This document shows positions 51,189-60,385 of a DNA stretch of 64,000 nt, piece after piece. The translations under genes were made by a program, and so were the position numbers. The DNA comes from CAYUFB01 sp964444125 (lineage in GTDB: Bacteria > Patescibacteriota > Dojkabacteria > B142 > JAFGMG01). The stretch's first letter is position 1. The number at the start of each line of letters is the position of its first letter. The DNA lies in NCBI GenBank assembly GCA_964444125.1, contig CAYUFB010000002.1:9869-73868 (forward strand), in the 5' to 3' direction. The notes under the pieces are model-generated. The model searched no databases. It had not been told where the DNA came from and saw nothing but the letters and a program-made list of their open reading frames with translations.

Positions 51189-52050
51189 GTCTTGCAATAG
51201 CTACAAATCTTTTTGCATTATTCCCATTTGGGTAACAGGTAAAAAGGGTCAGTGTAGATTTGTTCTTTTGTCCTGTGATGATTGATACATCTTCTGGCTT
51301 GACGATTTTGGTTTGCACAACTCTGTATTTATGGGTTTGGCCTTCGATTTCTATGCTTACCTCATCTCCAATCTTGATTTCACTTAGTTTCGAGAAGGCG
51401 GCCGTGATATCTTTGGTCCTAGAATAATAATCTCCTCCAGCACTGTGTCCATATATAACAATATTATTATTAATATCGGAAATAGGAAGGCTCGTACCTT
51501 TGAAGTGGGCTAGAGCACCTTTTAGGGCTTCTTGATATGCGCTTTCAACTCCACTTTCCACATTTGGTTTTACGGGTAGGGAGTTTAATTCCAATGAAGG
51601 GATTGAAATTTTGAAATTGTTTTTGTATTCAAGGCTGACAGGGTCATTTTGCAATACATGTTGAGATAGGGCGTCTTTGGTCAATTCCTTAAAATATTCA
51701 GATCCCGGGTTTGAAAGATATGTCTCTTTGGGTCGTATTGAATCTCCTTTGACAAGTTCCGGTCTACCACTTTCATAATAACCAGAAATCTCTCTTGCTC
51801 TCTGTTTCATTTCAGGAAAGATCTGCCTGGAAAGGATTATGCTGCCTGCAATGATAAACAATGAAGGGATCAAAATCCTTGCAAGCGTTGAAGTTTTTAT
51901 CAAGTTATTGAAATCATTTCGAATACCCACAAGCAGATCCCATAATGTCGTTGGTGGGATTTCTTCTTTTTCGATTTCAATTTCTCTACTATAAATCTCT
52001 CCGGGGTCACGAAATTTCACAGCTCTTTTTTTGTAACTCTTTAGAGGCAT
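51178..52050 (-). CDS. Sortase (second copy), long N-terminal region
   Basis: A 290-residue sortase. It has a cytoplasmic basic N-terminus, a membrane helix at about 58-76, a linker, and the catalytic barrel with H202 (IYGHSAG), C272 (TLFTCYP) and R281 (AKRFVA). The YP after Cys and the overall wording suggest a class D/E-type enzyme. It is divergent from rpoD. Its substrates are not evident nearby. Confidence 0.88.
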   Translation of the reverse strand: MPLKSYKKRAVKFRDPGEIYSREIEIEKEEIPPTTLWDLLVGIRNDFNNLIKTSTLARILIPSLFIIAGSIILSRQIFPEMKQRAREISGYYESGRPELVKGDSIRPKETYLSNPGSEYFKELTKDALSQHVLQNDPVSLEYKNNFKISIPSLELNSLPVKPNVESGVESAYQEALKGALAHFKGTSLPISDINNNIVIYGHSAGGDYYSRTKDITAAFSKLSEIKIGDEVSIEIEGQTHKYRVVQTKIVKPEDVSIITGQKNKSTLTLFTCYPNGNNAKRFVAIARPID

Positions 52051-52140
52051 TAGCGTTTTAAGTAAATAATTTTTAATATTGTACTAGATATTGGTGTGTT
52101 ACGCCAAGAAAATAAAGGGGGGTACTTATTGTCAAATTGC

Positions 52141-52212
52141 TTGTAAGCTCTGGGGGATAGTGTTAGAATCCATTAGATTTTTTCACTGAATGGTTTTTTC
52201 AGTGAATTTTTT
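52141..52212 (+). promoter_or_regulatory. rpoD promoter followed by terminator-like leader hairpin
   Basis: TTGTAA (52141-52146) and extended -10 TG-T-TAGAAT (52164-52169) are 17 bases apart, giving a start near 52175. TTCACTGAA (52182-52190), a seven-base loop and TTCAGTGAA (52198-52206) form a perfect 9-bp stem, followed by six T (52207-52212), then ATG 52241. No plus-strand gene ends upstream, so this looks like an attenuator of rpoD. Confidence 0.65.
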
Positions 52213-52240
52213 GTTATTTCTACTAAACAATTTTATCATT

Positions 52241-53338
52241 ATGGCTATTAATCCTAAGATTAAGCAAAGCGTACAGTCTCTTGTTGATATGGGACTCAGG
52301 CAGGGATATCTTACACAAGACGATATTTTAGAAGTTTTTCCCGAAGTTGAAGAAGATATGAAATTATTGGAATACATCGTTATCCAATTGCAAGATTCTG
52401 AGGTAGAAATAATTGAGCCAACTGTTGATGAAGAAATTCCTGTTGCACCAAAGCCAAGTCAATTATCATTTGAACAGAAGATCCAAATTCTTAAAAAAAT
52501 TCGCTCTCATGTGAGTACTGATCCAATTAGGGCATATTTACATGAGATAGGTAGAATTCCATTGTTAAATGCAGAAGAGGAAGTGATCTTGGCCAAGAGA
52601 ATAGAAAAAGGAGATGAAGAGGCTCGAGAACTTTTAACAACAGCAAATTTGAGACTTGTTGTCTCAATTGCCAAAAAATATGCCAAAAGAGGTTTGGATT
52701 TACTTGATTTAATTCAGGAGGGTAATATCGGACTGATGAGAGCAGTGGAGAAATTCGAATACAGAAAAGGATTTAAATTCTCAACATATGCAACCTGGTG
52801 GATCAGGCAGGCCATAACCAGAGCTATTGCTGATCAAGCTAGGACAATTCGAGTGCCAGTACATATGATCGAAACAATCAACAAATTAAGTAAGGTCAAT
52901 TCTGAACTTAGTGCCAAACTTGGGCGAAAGCCTAATCATCAAGAACTAGCAGAAGCTTTAGAAATTGATGTAGATAAAGTACATGAGATTATCCGTATTG
53001 CGCAAAGACCGGCTTCACTTGAAGCGCCTATTGGAGAGGAGAAAGATAGCAAGCTTGAGGATATTATCGCCGATGAATATAGCGCGTCTCCATCAGATAT
53101 TGCGACTTGGTCGTTTTTGCGTAATCAAATAAATGAGATACTTACAGGTCTAACTGATAGAGAAAGGAAGGTATTAGAGTTGCGATTTGGGTTGAAAGAT
53201 GGAGTATCTAGGACACTTGAAGAAGTCGGACATGAATTTAAAGTAACAAGAGAACGTATTAGACAAATAGAAGCAAAAGCTTTAAAGAGACTCAAAAGCG
53301 ATGAAGTTGCTCAAGCATTGAAAGATTATCTTAAGTAG
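52241..53338 (+). CDS. rpoD: RNA polymerase primary sigma factor
   Basis: The housekeeping sigma-70 factor. Regions are clear: 1.2 (DPIRAYLHEIGRIPLL), 2.1-2.4 (NLRLVVSIAKKYAKRGL to FSTYATWWIRQAI), 3 (PVHMIETINKLSKV) and 4.2 (SRTLEEVGHEFKVTRERIRQIEAKALKRLK). A shortened region 1.1-like N-terminus precedes. ATG 52241 is chosen over 52190 because the longer frame runs through the leader hairpin. The 365-residue length is compact but complete. Confidence 0.96.
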   Translation: MAINPKIKQSVQSLVDMGLRQGYLTQDDILEVFPEVEEDMKLLEYIVIQLQDSEVEIIEPTVDEEIPVAPKPSQLSFEQKIQILKKIRSHVSTDPIRAYLHEIGRIPLLNAEEEVILAKRIEKGDEEARELLTTANLRLVVSIAKKYAKRGLDLLDLIQEGNIGLMRAVEKFEYRKGFKFSTYATWWIRQAITRAIADQARTIRVPVHMIETINKLSKVNSELSAKLGRKPNHQELAEALEIDVDKVHEIIRIAQRPASLEAPIGEEKDSKLEDIIADEYSASPSDIATWSFLRNQINEILTGLTDRERKVLELRFGLKDGVSRTLEEVGHEFKVTRERIRQIEAKALKRLKSDEVAQALKDYLK

Positions 53339-53342
53339 TTTT

Positions 53343-54395
53343 TTATACGTATTTTGCTTGATAAACTTTGAGTACTGTTATAAATAGTACCACAATCAAC
53401 GGTCCGTATAATAATCCCATCACTCCAAAGACTTTCAATCCGCCAAGAATAGAAAACGCAAGAAGCAATGGATTGATGCTGGATTTGGCATTAGCAAGTT
53501 GCGTTCTAAGCAATGAATCAATTCCATTCGTCATTGCAAGTCCAATTCCAAATAAAACTAGTGCTTTGATCACTTCTCCAGAAATCAAAAGGTAAATACT
53601 TGCTGGAATCCATACAATACCTGAGCCAATTGGGATTATAGAGAACAAAGCAATCATCATGCCCCAAAATACCGGAGCCTCTAGACCAAGAATCCAGAAA
53701 GCAAATCCACCGATGATTCCTAACCCAAATGCAACAACAAAAGTCCCCTTAATTATTGCATTGGAGGTCTCAACGAAATTTTTGATAAATAGTTTATCAA
53801 CATTGTCATCGAGCGGACTTAGATCCACAATTGCTTTGTACAATCTTGGGCGAAGTGAAAACAAAGAGAAAATCGATATAAGTAGAAGAGAGGCTTGTGT
53901 CACAAGGGATAAAGTCTTTGAGACACTTCCTTTTAGCCCGTTAACAATAGTATTTAGAAAACTTTCCGAAAATTTGATCGCAAATTGTTGTACTTCTTCG
54001 TTAGTTATTTGGTTTTCGGGATTTGAACTTACTTTGGAGATTAATTCATTTACCTTTTCAAGTCCAACGCTGTATTCTCCAATCAAATCGTGTTCTTGCC
54101 AAAATCCTTCTACTTTGCCAACAAGATTATTTGCCTGAAATACTACGATTATAGAAATAACAATTATGGGGATCACAACGGTCAAAATAATACTCAGACC
54201 CGCTATCAATGATGCAAGCTTTTGGCTTTTTAGTTTTCTGACCAAGAATTCGTACCAAGGACTAAATATCTCGACTAGTATCAATGAAAAAAATATCACT
54301 CCAAGATAGGGGGATATGACATATGCAAATCCTACAAAGAGGATAGCTAAGACCATTAGAAAGAAAAACTCGGTTAAATTCTTTTTGTTAAACAT
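53343..54395 (-). CDS. AI-2E/PerM-family membrane protein
   Basis: A ~350-residue membrane protein with about eight helices. The wording ILGGLKVFGVMGLLYGPLIVVL near the C-terminus and IPIGSGIVWIPASIYLLISG are diagnostic of the PerM/YdiK/AI-2E exporter-like family. Relatives include sodium/proton antiporters and peptide or AI-2 exporters; function here is open. ATG 54395 fits the family better than TTG 54419. It is convergent with rpoD, 4 bases apart. Confidence 0.85.
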   Translation of the reverse strand: MFNKKNLTEFFFLMVLAILFVGFAYVISPYLGVIFFSLILVEIFSPWYEFLVRKLKSQKLASLIAGLSIILTVVIPIIVISIIVVFQANNLVGKVEGFWQEHDLIGEYSVGLEKVNELISKVSSNPENQITNEEVQQFAIKFSESFLNTIVNGLKGSVSKTLSLVTQASLLLISIFSLFSLRPRLYKAIVDLSPLDDNVDKLFIKNFVETSNAIIKGTFVVAFGLGIIGGFAFWILGLEAPVFWGMMIALFSIIPIGSGIVWIPASIYLLISGEVIKALVLFGIGLAMTNGIDSLLRTQLANAKSSINPLLLAFSILGGLKVFGVMGLLYGPLIVVLFITVLKVYQAKYV

Positions 54396-54531
54396 TTTGT
54401 ATAAATTAATTATAGTCAAAGTCTACATTTTTATTATCAAATCCGCAAGTTTGTTCGAAGAAATTTGTGCTTGAAAAACTAAATACTGGTTATTGAATCA
54501 AAGCTATGTTAGCATGAGAAAAGGAAAACTT

Positions 54532-54876
54532 ATGAACATGATTTTGGATTTTTTTAAAAAATATATTTTTGGATTTTTTGCGTGGTGGTATTTAGTCAAA
54601 GGCCGTGAGGTGGTTGATTATTTTTCTCGAACGATTCTGAAATATTTCGTTAGATTGAATATTGGGCCAATGCTTGGGAACCTCTTTGCTCCAATGTTCC
54701 AAGACAAATCACTTACGGGTAGGTTTATTGCATTTCCAATAAGATTGATTTGGGGTCTTGGGGGATTGATTATTGAATTAATAATAATCGCTATTGGTTT
54801 AGTCTTTCTGCATATATATTTCCTTTTGCCAATAGCAGTCATTTATCAGATAGTTACATTTGTAGTGCTTAAATGA
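54532..54876 (+). CDS. Small membrane protein coupled to the AAA+ unfoldase
   Basis: About 114 residues with two strong hydrophobic segments (FFAWWYLVKG region near the start, and GLIIELIIIAIGLVFLHIYFLLPIAVIY at the end). The family is not recognised. A GGA-type ribosome-binding site (AAAAGGA) stands about six bases before ATG 54532; a longer frame begins at 54493. The stop overlaps the next start (ATGA at 54873), so it is made with the membrane-anchored AAA+ protein and may be its partner. Confidence 0.62.
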   Translation: MNMILDFFKKYIFGFFAWWYLVKGREVVDYFSRTILKYFVRLNIGPMLGNLFAPMFQDKSLTGRFIAFPIRLIWGLGGLIIELIIIAIGLVFLHIYFLLPIAVIYQIVTFVVLK

Positions 54877-57449
54877 AGATAGTTAACAAAAAATTAAAAA
54901 TTGGTAAATACAAGGAAATGGAGGTTTTTGTTGATTGGGCATACCTTCAAAAGGGTAGAGGACTTAGAAAAAAAGAAGATCTACTGCAACTTGCTTTTGG
55001 GCGGTTCTTGTTTGTTATTGCTGTTATAGCAATGACAATTATAACTATTGCCCAAATATCACTTGGTAATTTCATTGTTTTTGAGGCAATCAAAAACGAC
55101 TCACAAATTAGTTTGGTCTTTTGGCTTGTTTTAGCTTTGTTTCTTTATGCTTCGTATCTACTTCGTGATAGGTCCAAGTTTTTTGATACTCTGGATCTGA
55201 AGGCATTGACTAAATTGGCAAAAGATATTGAAGATAATAATAGCCCAAAAGAAGTTGAAATTCTGGATTTCGTCGATTATGACGTATTAAATACCTTAGA
55301 TAAATTGCTTGAGAATAATCAGGAAAATATTTATGAGAATTTAATGATTGATTTACTTGAATTACAAGATGTTGGTCAGTTAATCAACAGGCTTGGGATT
55401 CAAAAAGAAATATTGCTGAACGAAATTGGGCAATTAGATATGACAATAGAAGGTGATAAGGTTTATCAAATTAATAAACTGCTATATCAATCATTTGTCA
55501 TGGGGCTTGATTATAAATTTAGTTTTATTGGTGAATGGATAATTTTCTTGAAATTAGCTCTCGATGAATATAACCAGGTTTTTATGAAATTAGGAATTAC
55601 AAAAGGAACTTTATTATCTGTTCTGGAGTGGACAAAGGCGCAGGCAATGGGTAATAGATATAGGAAATTATGGAAATATAAAGCATCTCTAAAACCAAGA
55701 AGCACTGTCAATCGAAGCTATACATCAGCACACACACCTACTTTAAATAAATATTCTAGAGATTTGACCAGGGAAGTAATTGATGGAGAATTTAGTTATG
55801 CGTTAAGTAGAGAGACTGAAATTGCTGATGTGATTAGGTATTTGAAGCCAGAAAAAGGTGCTGTATTGTTACTTGGTGAAGCTGGTGTAGGAAAGACCAC
55901 AATCCTAAAAAGTATCGCAGTGAAGATGGTGGTAGAGGATGTCCCTTCAAACCTGAAAGATAAGAGACTTGTGGAATTTGATTTTCACCGTGCCGTGACG
56001 CAAGCACTAGATACCTCAAAGCTTAGAGCTTTAATTGAAGATATTATAGTTGAGGTTGGCAAATCCAAAAATGTTGTATTGGTTATTGACGACTTGGATG
56101 AATTGATTGGATTGAAAGATGATATTTCAGATGAAATTGTCTCAACTTTGCATAAAGCGTTGTCTAATAATTCAATTAGTCTTGTTGCTACTTCATCAAA
56201 TGAGGGGTATATAAAATCTATCAAGCCAAATACGCAGCTAGCAAATATTTTTGATGTTGTGCGTATTGATGAGCCATCACCAGAAATTGCTCTACAGATA
56301 ATATTTGACGAGAGATCTAAGCTTGAGGATATGTACAATATCAAAATTCAATTTGATGCCTTGAAATCTGCTATTGAGCTTACTGATAGATATGACAAAA
56401 CAAGGGTCTTCCCATTTAAGGCAATTGACACATTAGAAGATGCTTGTGTCTTGGCTCTTGAAGAGGGACTAGGTTTTGTTTCAGCTTCTCAAGTTGAGGC
56501 TGTGGTTAGCAAAGATGCAGGCATCAAGGTCGGGAGACTTGATGAGACTGAGGGGCAGAAACTACTGCAACTTGAAGATAGGATGAAACGCAGAGTGATC
56601 GGGCAGGATAACGCTATAAAAGCAGTAGTTTCTGCCCTGAAAAGAGCTAGGGCAGGTCTAGTATCAAAAAATAAACCTCTTTCGTCATTCCTGTTTTTTG
56701 GCCCAACCGGTGTGGGCAAAACTGAAGTGGCGAGAACTTTGGCTGCTGTTTATTTTGGTGATGAGAAATTGATTACTAGAATTGATATGTCTGAATTTCA
56801 AGAAGAGAAAAATGTCTCAAGGTTGATTGGTTCGTCTGATGAAGATGGTTTTGTGGGAGGGCAATTGACTGAAAAGGTGAGAGAGCATCCGTTTTCTCTA
56901 ATTCTCCTGGATGAGATTGAGAAAGCAAACCCCAAAGTCTTAGATTTATTCTTGCAGGTTTTAGATGAAGGTCATATCAAGGATGGTCTAGGAAGGGTCG
57001 TGGATTTCAAAAATACTATTATTATTGCGACGTCAAATATTGGATCTAAATCTATTGCTGATAGTTTCTCAAAAGAAATTTCATATGAAAAAACTGAAAG
57101 AATGGCGAAGGAAGAATTGAAAAAGTATTTAAGGATTGAATTTATTAACAGATTTGATAAAGTGATAATGTTTAAACCATTATCCAAAATTGAGATAGAA
57201 AAAATTGCTGGATTGATGATGAACCAGGTCGTAGATAGATTGAAAGAGCAAGGGATAGGTTTGAAATTTGAAGCTCAATTATTAAGCCAGCTTGCACAAA
57301 AAGGTTATAGTCTAATGTATGGAGCAAGAGAAATGCGAAGGGTTATTCAAGATGAGGTCGAGACGAGAATTGCTGATATGATAGTGGCAGGCAAGCTTAA
57401 ATCAGGGGATACTTTAACTATTAAGTCCTTGGAGGAATTTGAAGTATGA
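54873..57449 (+). CDS. Membrane-anchored tandem AAA+ Clp-like unfoldase
   Basis: An 858-residue Clp/Hsp100-type protein. Two N-terminal membrane helices (about 41-65 and 80-100) replace the usual Clp N-domain. Then come a helical region, AAA1 with Walker A GEAGVGKT (335-342) and Walker B VLVIDDLDEL, and AAA2 with GPTGVGKT (610-617), ILLDEIEKA, sensor TSNIGS, and the ClpB-type C-terminal small domain (YGAREMRRVIQDEVE). No long coiled-coil middle domain is visible. The ClpP-docking loop (V/L/I-G-F) expected after TSNIGS is not seen, so it probably works without ClpP. Both ends overlap neighbours by ATGA. Confidence 0.88.
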   Translation: MKIVNKKLKIGKYKEMEVFVDWAYLQKGRGLRKKEDLLQLAFGRFLFVIAVIAMTIITIAQISLGNFIVFEAIKNDSQISLVFWLVLALFLYASYLLRDRSKFFDTLDLKALTKLAKDIEDNNSPKEVEILDFVDYDVLNTLDKLLENNQENIYENLMIDLLELQDVGQLINRLGIQKEILLNEIGQLDMTIEGDKVYQINKLLYQSFVMGLDYKFSFIGEWIIFLKLALDEYNQVFMKLGITKGTLLSVLEWTKAQAMGNRYRKLWKYKASLKPRSTVNRSYTSAHTPTLNKYSRDLTREVIDGEFSYALSRETEIADVIRYLKPEKGAVLLLGEAGVGKTTILKSIAVKMVVEDVPSNLKDKRLVEFDFHRAVTQALDTSKLRALIEDIIVEVGKSKNVVLVIDDLDELIGLKDDISDEIVSTLHKALSNNSISLVATSSNEGYIKSIKPNTQLANIFDVVRIDEPSPEIALQIIFDERSKLEDMYNIKIQFDALKSAIELTDRYDKTRVFPFKAIDTLEDACVLALEEGLGFVSASQVEAVVSKDAGIKVGRLDETEGQKLLQLEDRMKRRVIGQDNAIKAVVSALKRARAGLVSKNKPLSSFLFFGPTGVGKTEVARTLAAVYFGDEKLITRIDMSEFQEEKNVSRLIGSSDEDGFVGGQLTEKVREHPFSLILLDEIEKANPKVLDLFLQVLDEGHIKDGLGRVVDFKNTIIIATSNIGSKSIADSFSKEISYEKTERMAKEELKKYLRIEFINRFDKVIMFKPLSKIEIEKIAGLMMNQVVDRLKEQGIGLKFEAQLLSQLAQKGYSLMYGAREMRRVIQDEVETRIADMIVAGKLKSGDTLTIKSLEEFEV

Positions 57450-58564
57450 GAAAGGTTTTTATTTTTGTTGCATTGCTTTTACTCATATCCTTCACTGGAT
57501 TAATAAAGATTAAGGCTCAAAACAGCATATTTAACAGGAATTCTACACATGCTTCTTATGCGACATATGTTTTTGATTGTGCGGGAAGCGAGATTGAATT
57601 AGCGGTGCCAAATGTTGTGCCTTCTTCTTATGATAGTTTTGAATATTATGTTGAAAGGAGTGCAGGAGATGAAATAGTTGTCTTAATATATAAGCAATTA
57701 AATAGTTCTCCTCAGTTGGATGCGATAAGATCTTTTTCGACTTCTGGTACCGGAACTATTCCGTTAGACATATTGGATTACCAAACCGGTAGTATTCAAT
57801 ATAGAGTTGGTATGGCTATGAATGAGGTCTGTACTCTTCAAGGTAGCACGGATACAACCGTTTCTATTACTATTACAGACAATATAAAAACCACTTCGGA
57901 CTGTCCTAATGGTGAATTTCTCCAGATTTCTAATGGAAGAGTTGAAAATAGTAGGGTAATTGTTGATATAAATGCTTGTGTTGATAGTTCGTCAAGGTAT
58001 TCATTTATAGATTTAACAGATAATCCTACCTCAATCATGGATGAAATAGGCACTGGAGAAATTGCAAGAGAATTGACAATAAGGAAATACGATAGTCCTA
58101 TACGAGTAATTGTTGAAGGATATATAAATGGTTCTATGATTAAAAGATATGCAATTGACTTAAACGTTACAACAGAAATAATTGAATCGGTCTCGGAAGA
58201 CTCATTTAAAGGATGTGGAGAGATGGGGGAGGATGAGAAGGCAGCGTGTATAAGATGTGTAGGTACTAAATCAAATCCAACAGGGGCGATATGGACGGAG
58301 CTTGGATGTATTGACCCATCTCCAGCAGGGATCATAACGAGGATATTCCAGATAGGTATAGGAATTATGGGAGGAGTGATAATAATAAGGTTGATACAGA
58401 TATCATTATTGTATTTAAAAGATGATGCACAGAGTTTGGAAGAAGCGAGAGATATGTTGACAAGTTTGGTAATGGGATTGATATTGTTGGTAGGAGGGGT
58501 AGTGTTGTTACAATTTGTAGGAGTCAATATCTTGGGCCTACCTGAAGGATATCTTGGAGGTTAA
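57446..58564 (+). CDS. Secreted VirB2-like two-helix protein with beta-rich ectodomain
   Basis: A 372-residue protein: signal peptide (cleaved about residue 24, IKAQ), a beta-rich ectodomain (25-245), a short cysteine cluster (CGEMG, CIRCVG, LGCIDP), then two membrane helices (about 300-320 and 337-356) separated by a charged segment DDAQSLEEARDML. The C-terminal part is nearly the same as the pseudogene at 45928. It is coupled to the AAA+ protein by a 4-base overlap, linking the unfoldase to this envelope family. Confidence 0.75.
   Translation: MRKVFIFVALLLLISFTGLIKIKAQNSIFNRNSTHASYATYVFDCAGSEIELAVPNVVPSSYDSFEYYVERSAGDEIVVLIYKQLNSSPQLDAIRSFSTSGTGTIPLDILDYQTGSIQYRVGMAMNEVCTLQGSTDTTVSITITDNIKTTSDCPNGEFLQISNGRVENSRVIVDINACVDSSSRYSFIDLTDNPTSIMDEIGTGEIARELTIRKYDSPIRVIVEGYINGSMIKRYAIDLNVTTEIIESVSEDSFKGCGEMGEDEKAACIRCVGTKSNPTGAIWTELGCIDPSPAGIITRIFQIGIGIMGGVIIIRLIQISLLYLKDDAQSLEEARDMLTSLVMGLILLVGGVVLLQFVGVNILGLPEGYLGG
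58270..58386 (+). repeat. 117-base segment near-identical to 46575-46691
   Basis: This is the intact partner of the gene-conversion-like tract in the ftsQ-ftsA region. The single difference is C at 58349, giving CAG (Gln) where the other copy has TAG. Confidence 0.93.
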
Positions 58565-58627
58565 TGCTATTAGCTTGACCCCGAGTACTTGTAACTGTAG
58601 ACTGATAATTAAATATTAAATTGATCA

Positions 58628-58996
58628 ATGATGTCATTTCAAAGATTGGTTGTTTTCATGCTAATTTCATTAAGTTATCTAGCTCCTATGGCTGTTATGG
58701 CAGAGACATTGGACACTTCAATAGGTACTATCCAAAGTCCATTGGGAGATACTGATATGTTTGGGCTCATTGAGAGACTTGTAGGATATGTTAGGCCAAT
58801 TATTGCAATCACATTCCTTTTTGTAATTATTTATGGAGGTTATACCAGGATGACCGCAGCAGGGGATCCGGAAAAAGAGAAGAAGAGCAATTCAATTCTT
58901 ACAGCAGGGGTAATTGGTTTTGCTATTATTGTCCTCGCTCCTGCGGTAGTTAGATTAGTTAGCTCACTTATAGGAATACAAGGAGATGTTGTCTAA
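58628..58996 (+). CDS. VirB2/TrbC-like pilin-type protein
   Basis: A 122-residue protein with a signal peptide (to VMAE) and two membrane helices around the polar loop RMTAAGDPEKEKKSNS, the core layout of VirB2/TrbC conjugative pilins. Its start is near ATG 58628, and ATG 58631 is equally possible. It overlaps the next gene by 11 bases. It is the smallest member of the local family and the closest to a plain pilin. Confidence 0.8.
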   Translation: MMSFQRLVVFMLISLSYLAPMAVMAETLDTSIGTIQSPLGDTDMFGLIERLVGYVRPIIAITFLFVIIYGGYTRMTAAGDPEKEKKSNSILTAGVIGFAIIVLAPAVVRLVSSLIGIQGDVV

Positions 58997-59741
58997 ATAT
59001 ACAAAAATATTAAGCTTTATCACCGTACTAGTTGCGGGTTATTTTTTGTTTGTTACTGGCGTTCAGGCACAGAATTTTTCTGAATGTATTAGGGATAAAA
59101 CAGTTAATCAAACTGGTTATGTCTGCAGTTTGTGTGGTGATTCTGCCATAGATGCCGAAAGGGAATCAAATTGTGATAAACGTGTAATTGAAGGATATAA
59201 ATGGGATGCAAGTACCTGTAGTTGTATAAACACAAAGAGTAGTTGTTCTGGGATTTCTGAAAATGTTCAAAAGAGTCGCAAAGTTCAATGTTTTGCCAAT
59301 GGGAATATGTGGAATTATTCAAGTTGTGAATGTATAAATAGTCAAACAGCAATGCCAATTGTTATGTCGCCTACCGTTGATAATGGATTAGGTAATGGAT
59401 TGGACGATACTACTAATAGTATCATCGGTATTTTTGATCGGGTCTTTTTCAAGACTAATTTCGATGGATCTGTCGACAACGTCTCTGAACTTATCAGAAT
59501 GGCGTTTATTATTATTTTCATGATTATTGCTATTGTGGCATTTTTCTTAGGTATTTATGGAATGTATCTCTATAGTACAGCATTTGATGATGACGAGAAG
59601 GTTTCCAAAGCACAGAAGATTTTCAAAGATGCTTTGATTGGACTATTTATTGCTATTGCAGGTATTGTGCTTGTGCAGGTAGTCGCGATATTTTTGGGAG
59701 TAGATAGTGCTGATCTTTTTACTTTTAATGTAAGCAATTAA
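58986..59741 (+). CDS. VirB2-like protein with cysteine-rich ectodomain
   Basis: A 251-residue protein with signal peptide (to VQAQ), an ectodomain with about ten cysteines in two C-rich repeats ending C-x-C (STCSCINT and SSCECINS), and two C-terminal membrane helices around STAFDDDEKVSKAQKIFKD. The two repeats suggest a duplicated small disulfide domain. It lies between other members of the family, tightly packed. Confidence 0.72.
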   Translation: MLSKYTKILSFITVLVAGYFLFVTGVQAQNFSECIRDKTVNQTGYVCSLCGDSAIDAERESNCDKRVIEGYKWDASTCSCINTKSSCSGISENVQKSRKVQCFANGNMWNYSSCECINSQTAMPIVMSPTVDNGLGNGLDDTTNSIIGIFDRVFFKTNFDGSVDNVSELIRMAFIIIFMIIAIVAFFLGIYGMYLYSTAFDDDEKVSKAQKIFKDALIGLFIAIAGIVLVQVVAIFLGVDSADLFTFNVSN

Positions 59742-59751
59742 AATAGAATTT

Positions 59752-60333
59752 ATGAAGAAAATTTTTTTCATTTTCGCAATAATTTTTATTTCTCTTGGCT
59801 CGTTGGGGCAGGTATTTGCACAGACTCAAGAGGAGGTTCAAGAAAATGGGGTTAATATTCAAGTTGGAGAGAATACCTTAAATCTAGATATCTTTGACCC
59901 AACGGGAGGTTGGGGGAATGTAGGAATTCTTGCACTATTGGGTTTGATTGGACAATTAATTTTTGGTTTACTTGTAGTCGTTTGGATATTTATAGCTTTG
60001 CTATCTGGTTTGAAAATAGTAAGAAGTCAGGGCAAAGCAGAAGATATTGAATCTGGCACTGGAGCTATAGGCAATATGCTTAAAGGTATTACGTTTGGTC
60101 TCCTGTTTTTTGTAGCAGTGTCTGTTATTGGTATGATCACGGGTGCCGGCACTGTCTTTGAATGGTCTGATAATTTGCAGGAATGCTCATGTGAAGCATC
60201 AGTTGAAGGAACTCCTTGTTATACATATAAATTCCAGGCTGAGGCCAGTGTGGAAGAAGAAACTGTTTGGGCATGTGAGAGAGATCAGCATGGCTCAAAA
60301 TTCGGCAAAGGATGGTTTTCTAGTTTGGATTGA
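59752..60333 (+). CDS. VirB2-like protein with C-terminal cysteines
   Basis: A 193-residue protein: signal peptide (to VFAQ), short ectodomain, two membrane helices (about 62-85 and 108-128) separated by VRSQGKAEDIESGTGAIG, then an extracytoplasmic tail with four cysteines (ECSCEAS, PCYTY, WACERD). The tail after the helices is a variation on the family layout. It starts 10 bases after the previous gene. Confidence 0.72.
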   Translation: MKKIFFIFAIIFISLGSLGQVFAQTQEEVQENGVNIQVGENTLNLDIFDPTGGWGNVGILALLGLIGQLIFGLLVVVWIFIALLSGLKIVRSQGKAEDIESGTGAIGNMLKGITFGLLFFVAVSVIGMITGAGTVFEWSDNLQECSCEASVEGTPCYTYKFQAEASVEEETVWACERDQHGSKFGKGWFSSLD

Positions 60334-60385
60334 CTTTTGTTTGTTAAATCGTTATCCTGATTTTATATATTAATTTAAATTCAAA

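Noticed and set aside
52190..52240. N-terminal extension of RpoD
   Set aside because: It translates the leader hairpin; sigma sequence starts at ATG 52241.
57838..58527. 229-residue minus-strand frame opposite the VirB2-like gene
   Set aside because: It is a shadow frame made of Ile/Pro/Thr-rich sequence; the plus-strand gene has a signal peptide and coupled start.
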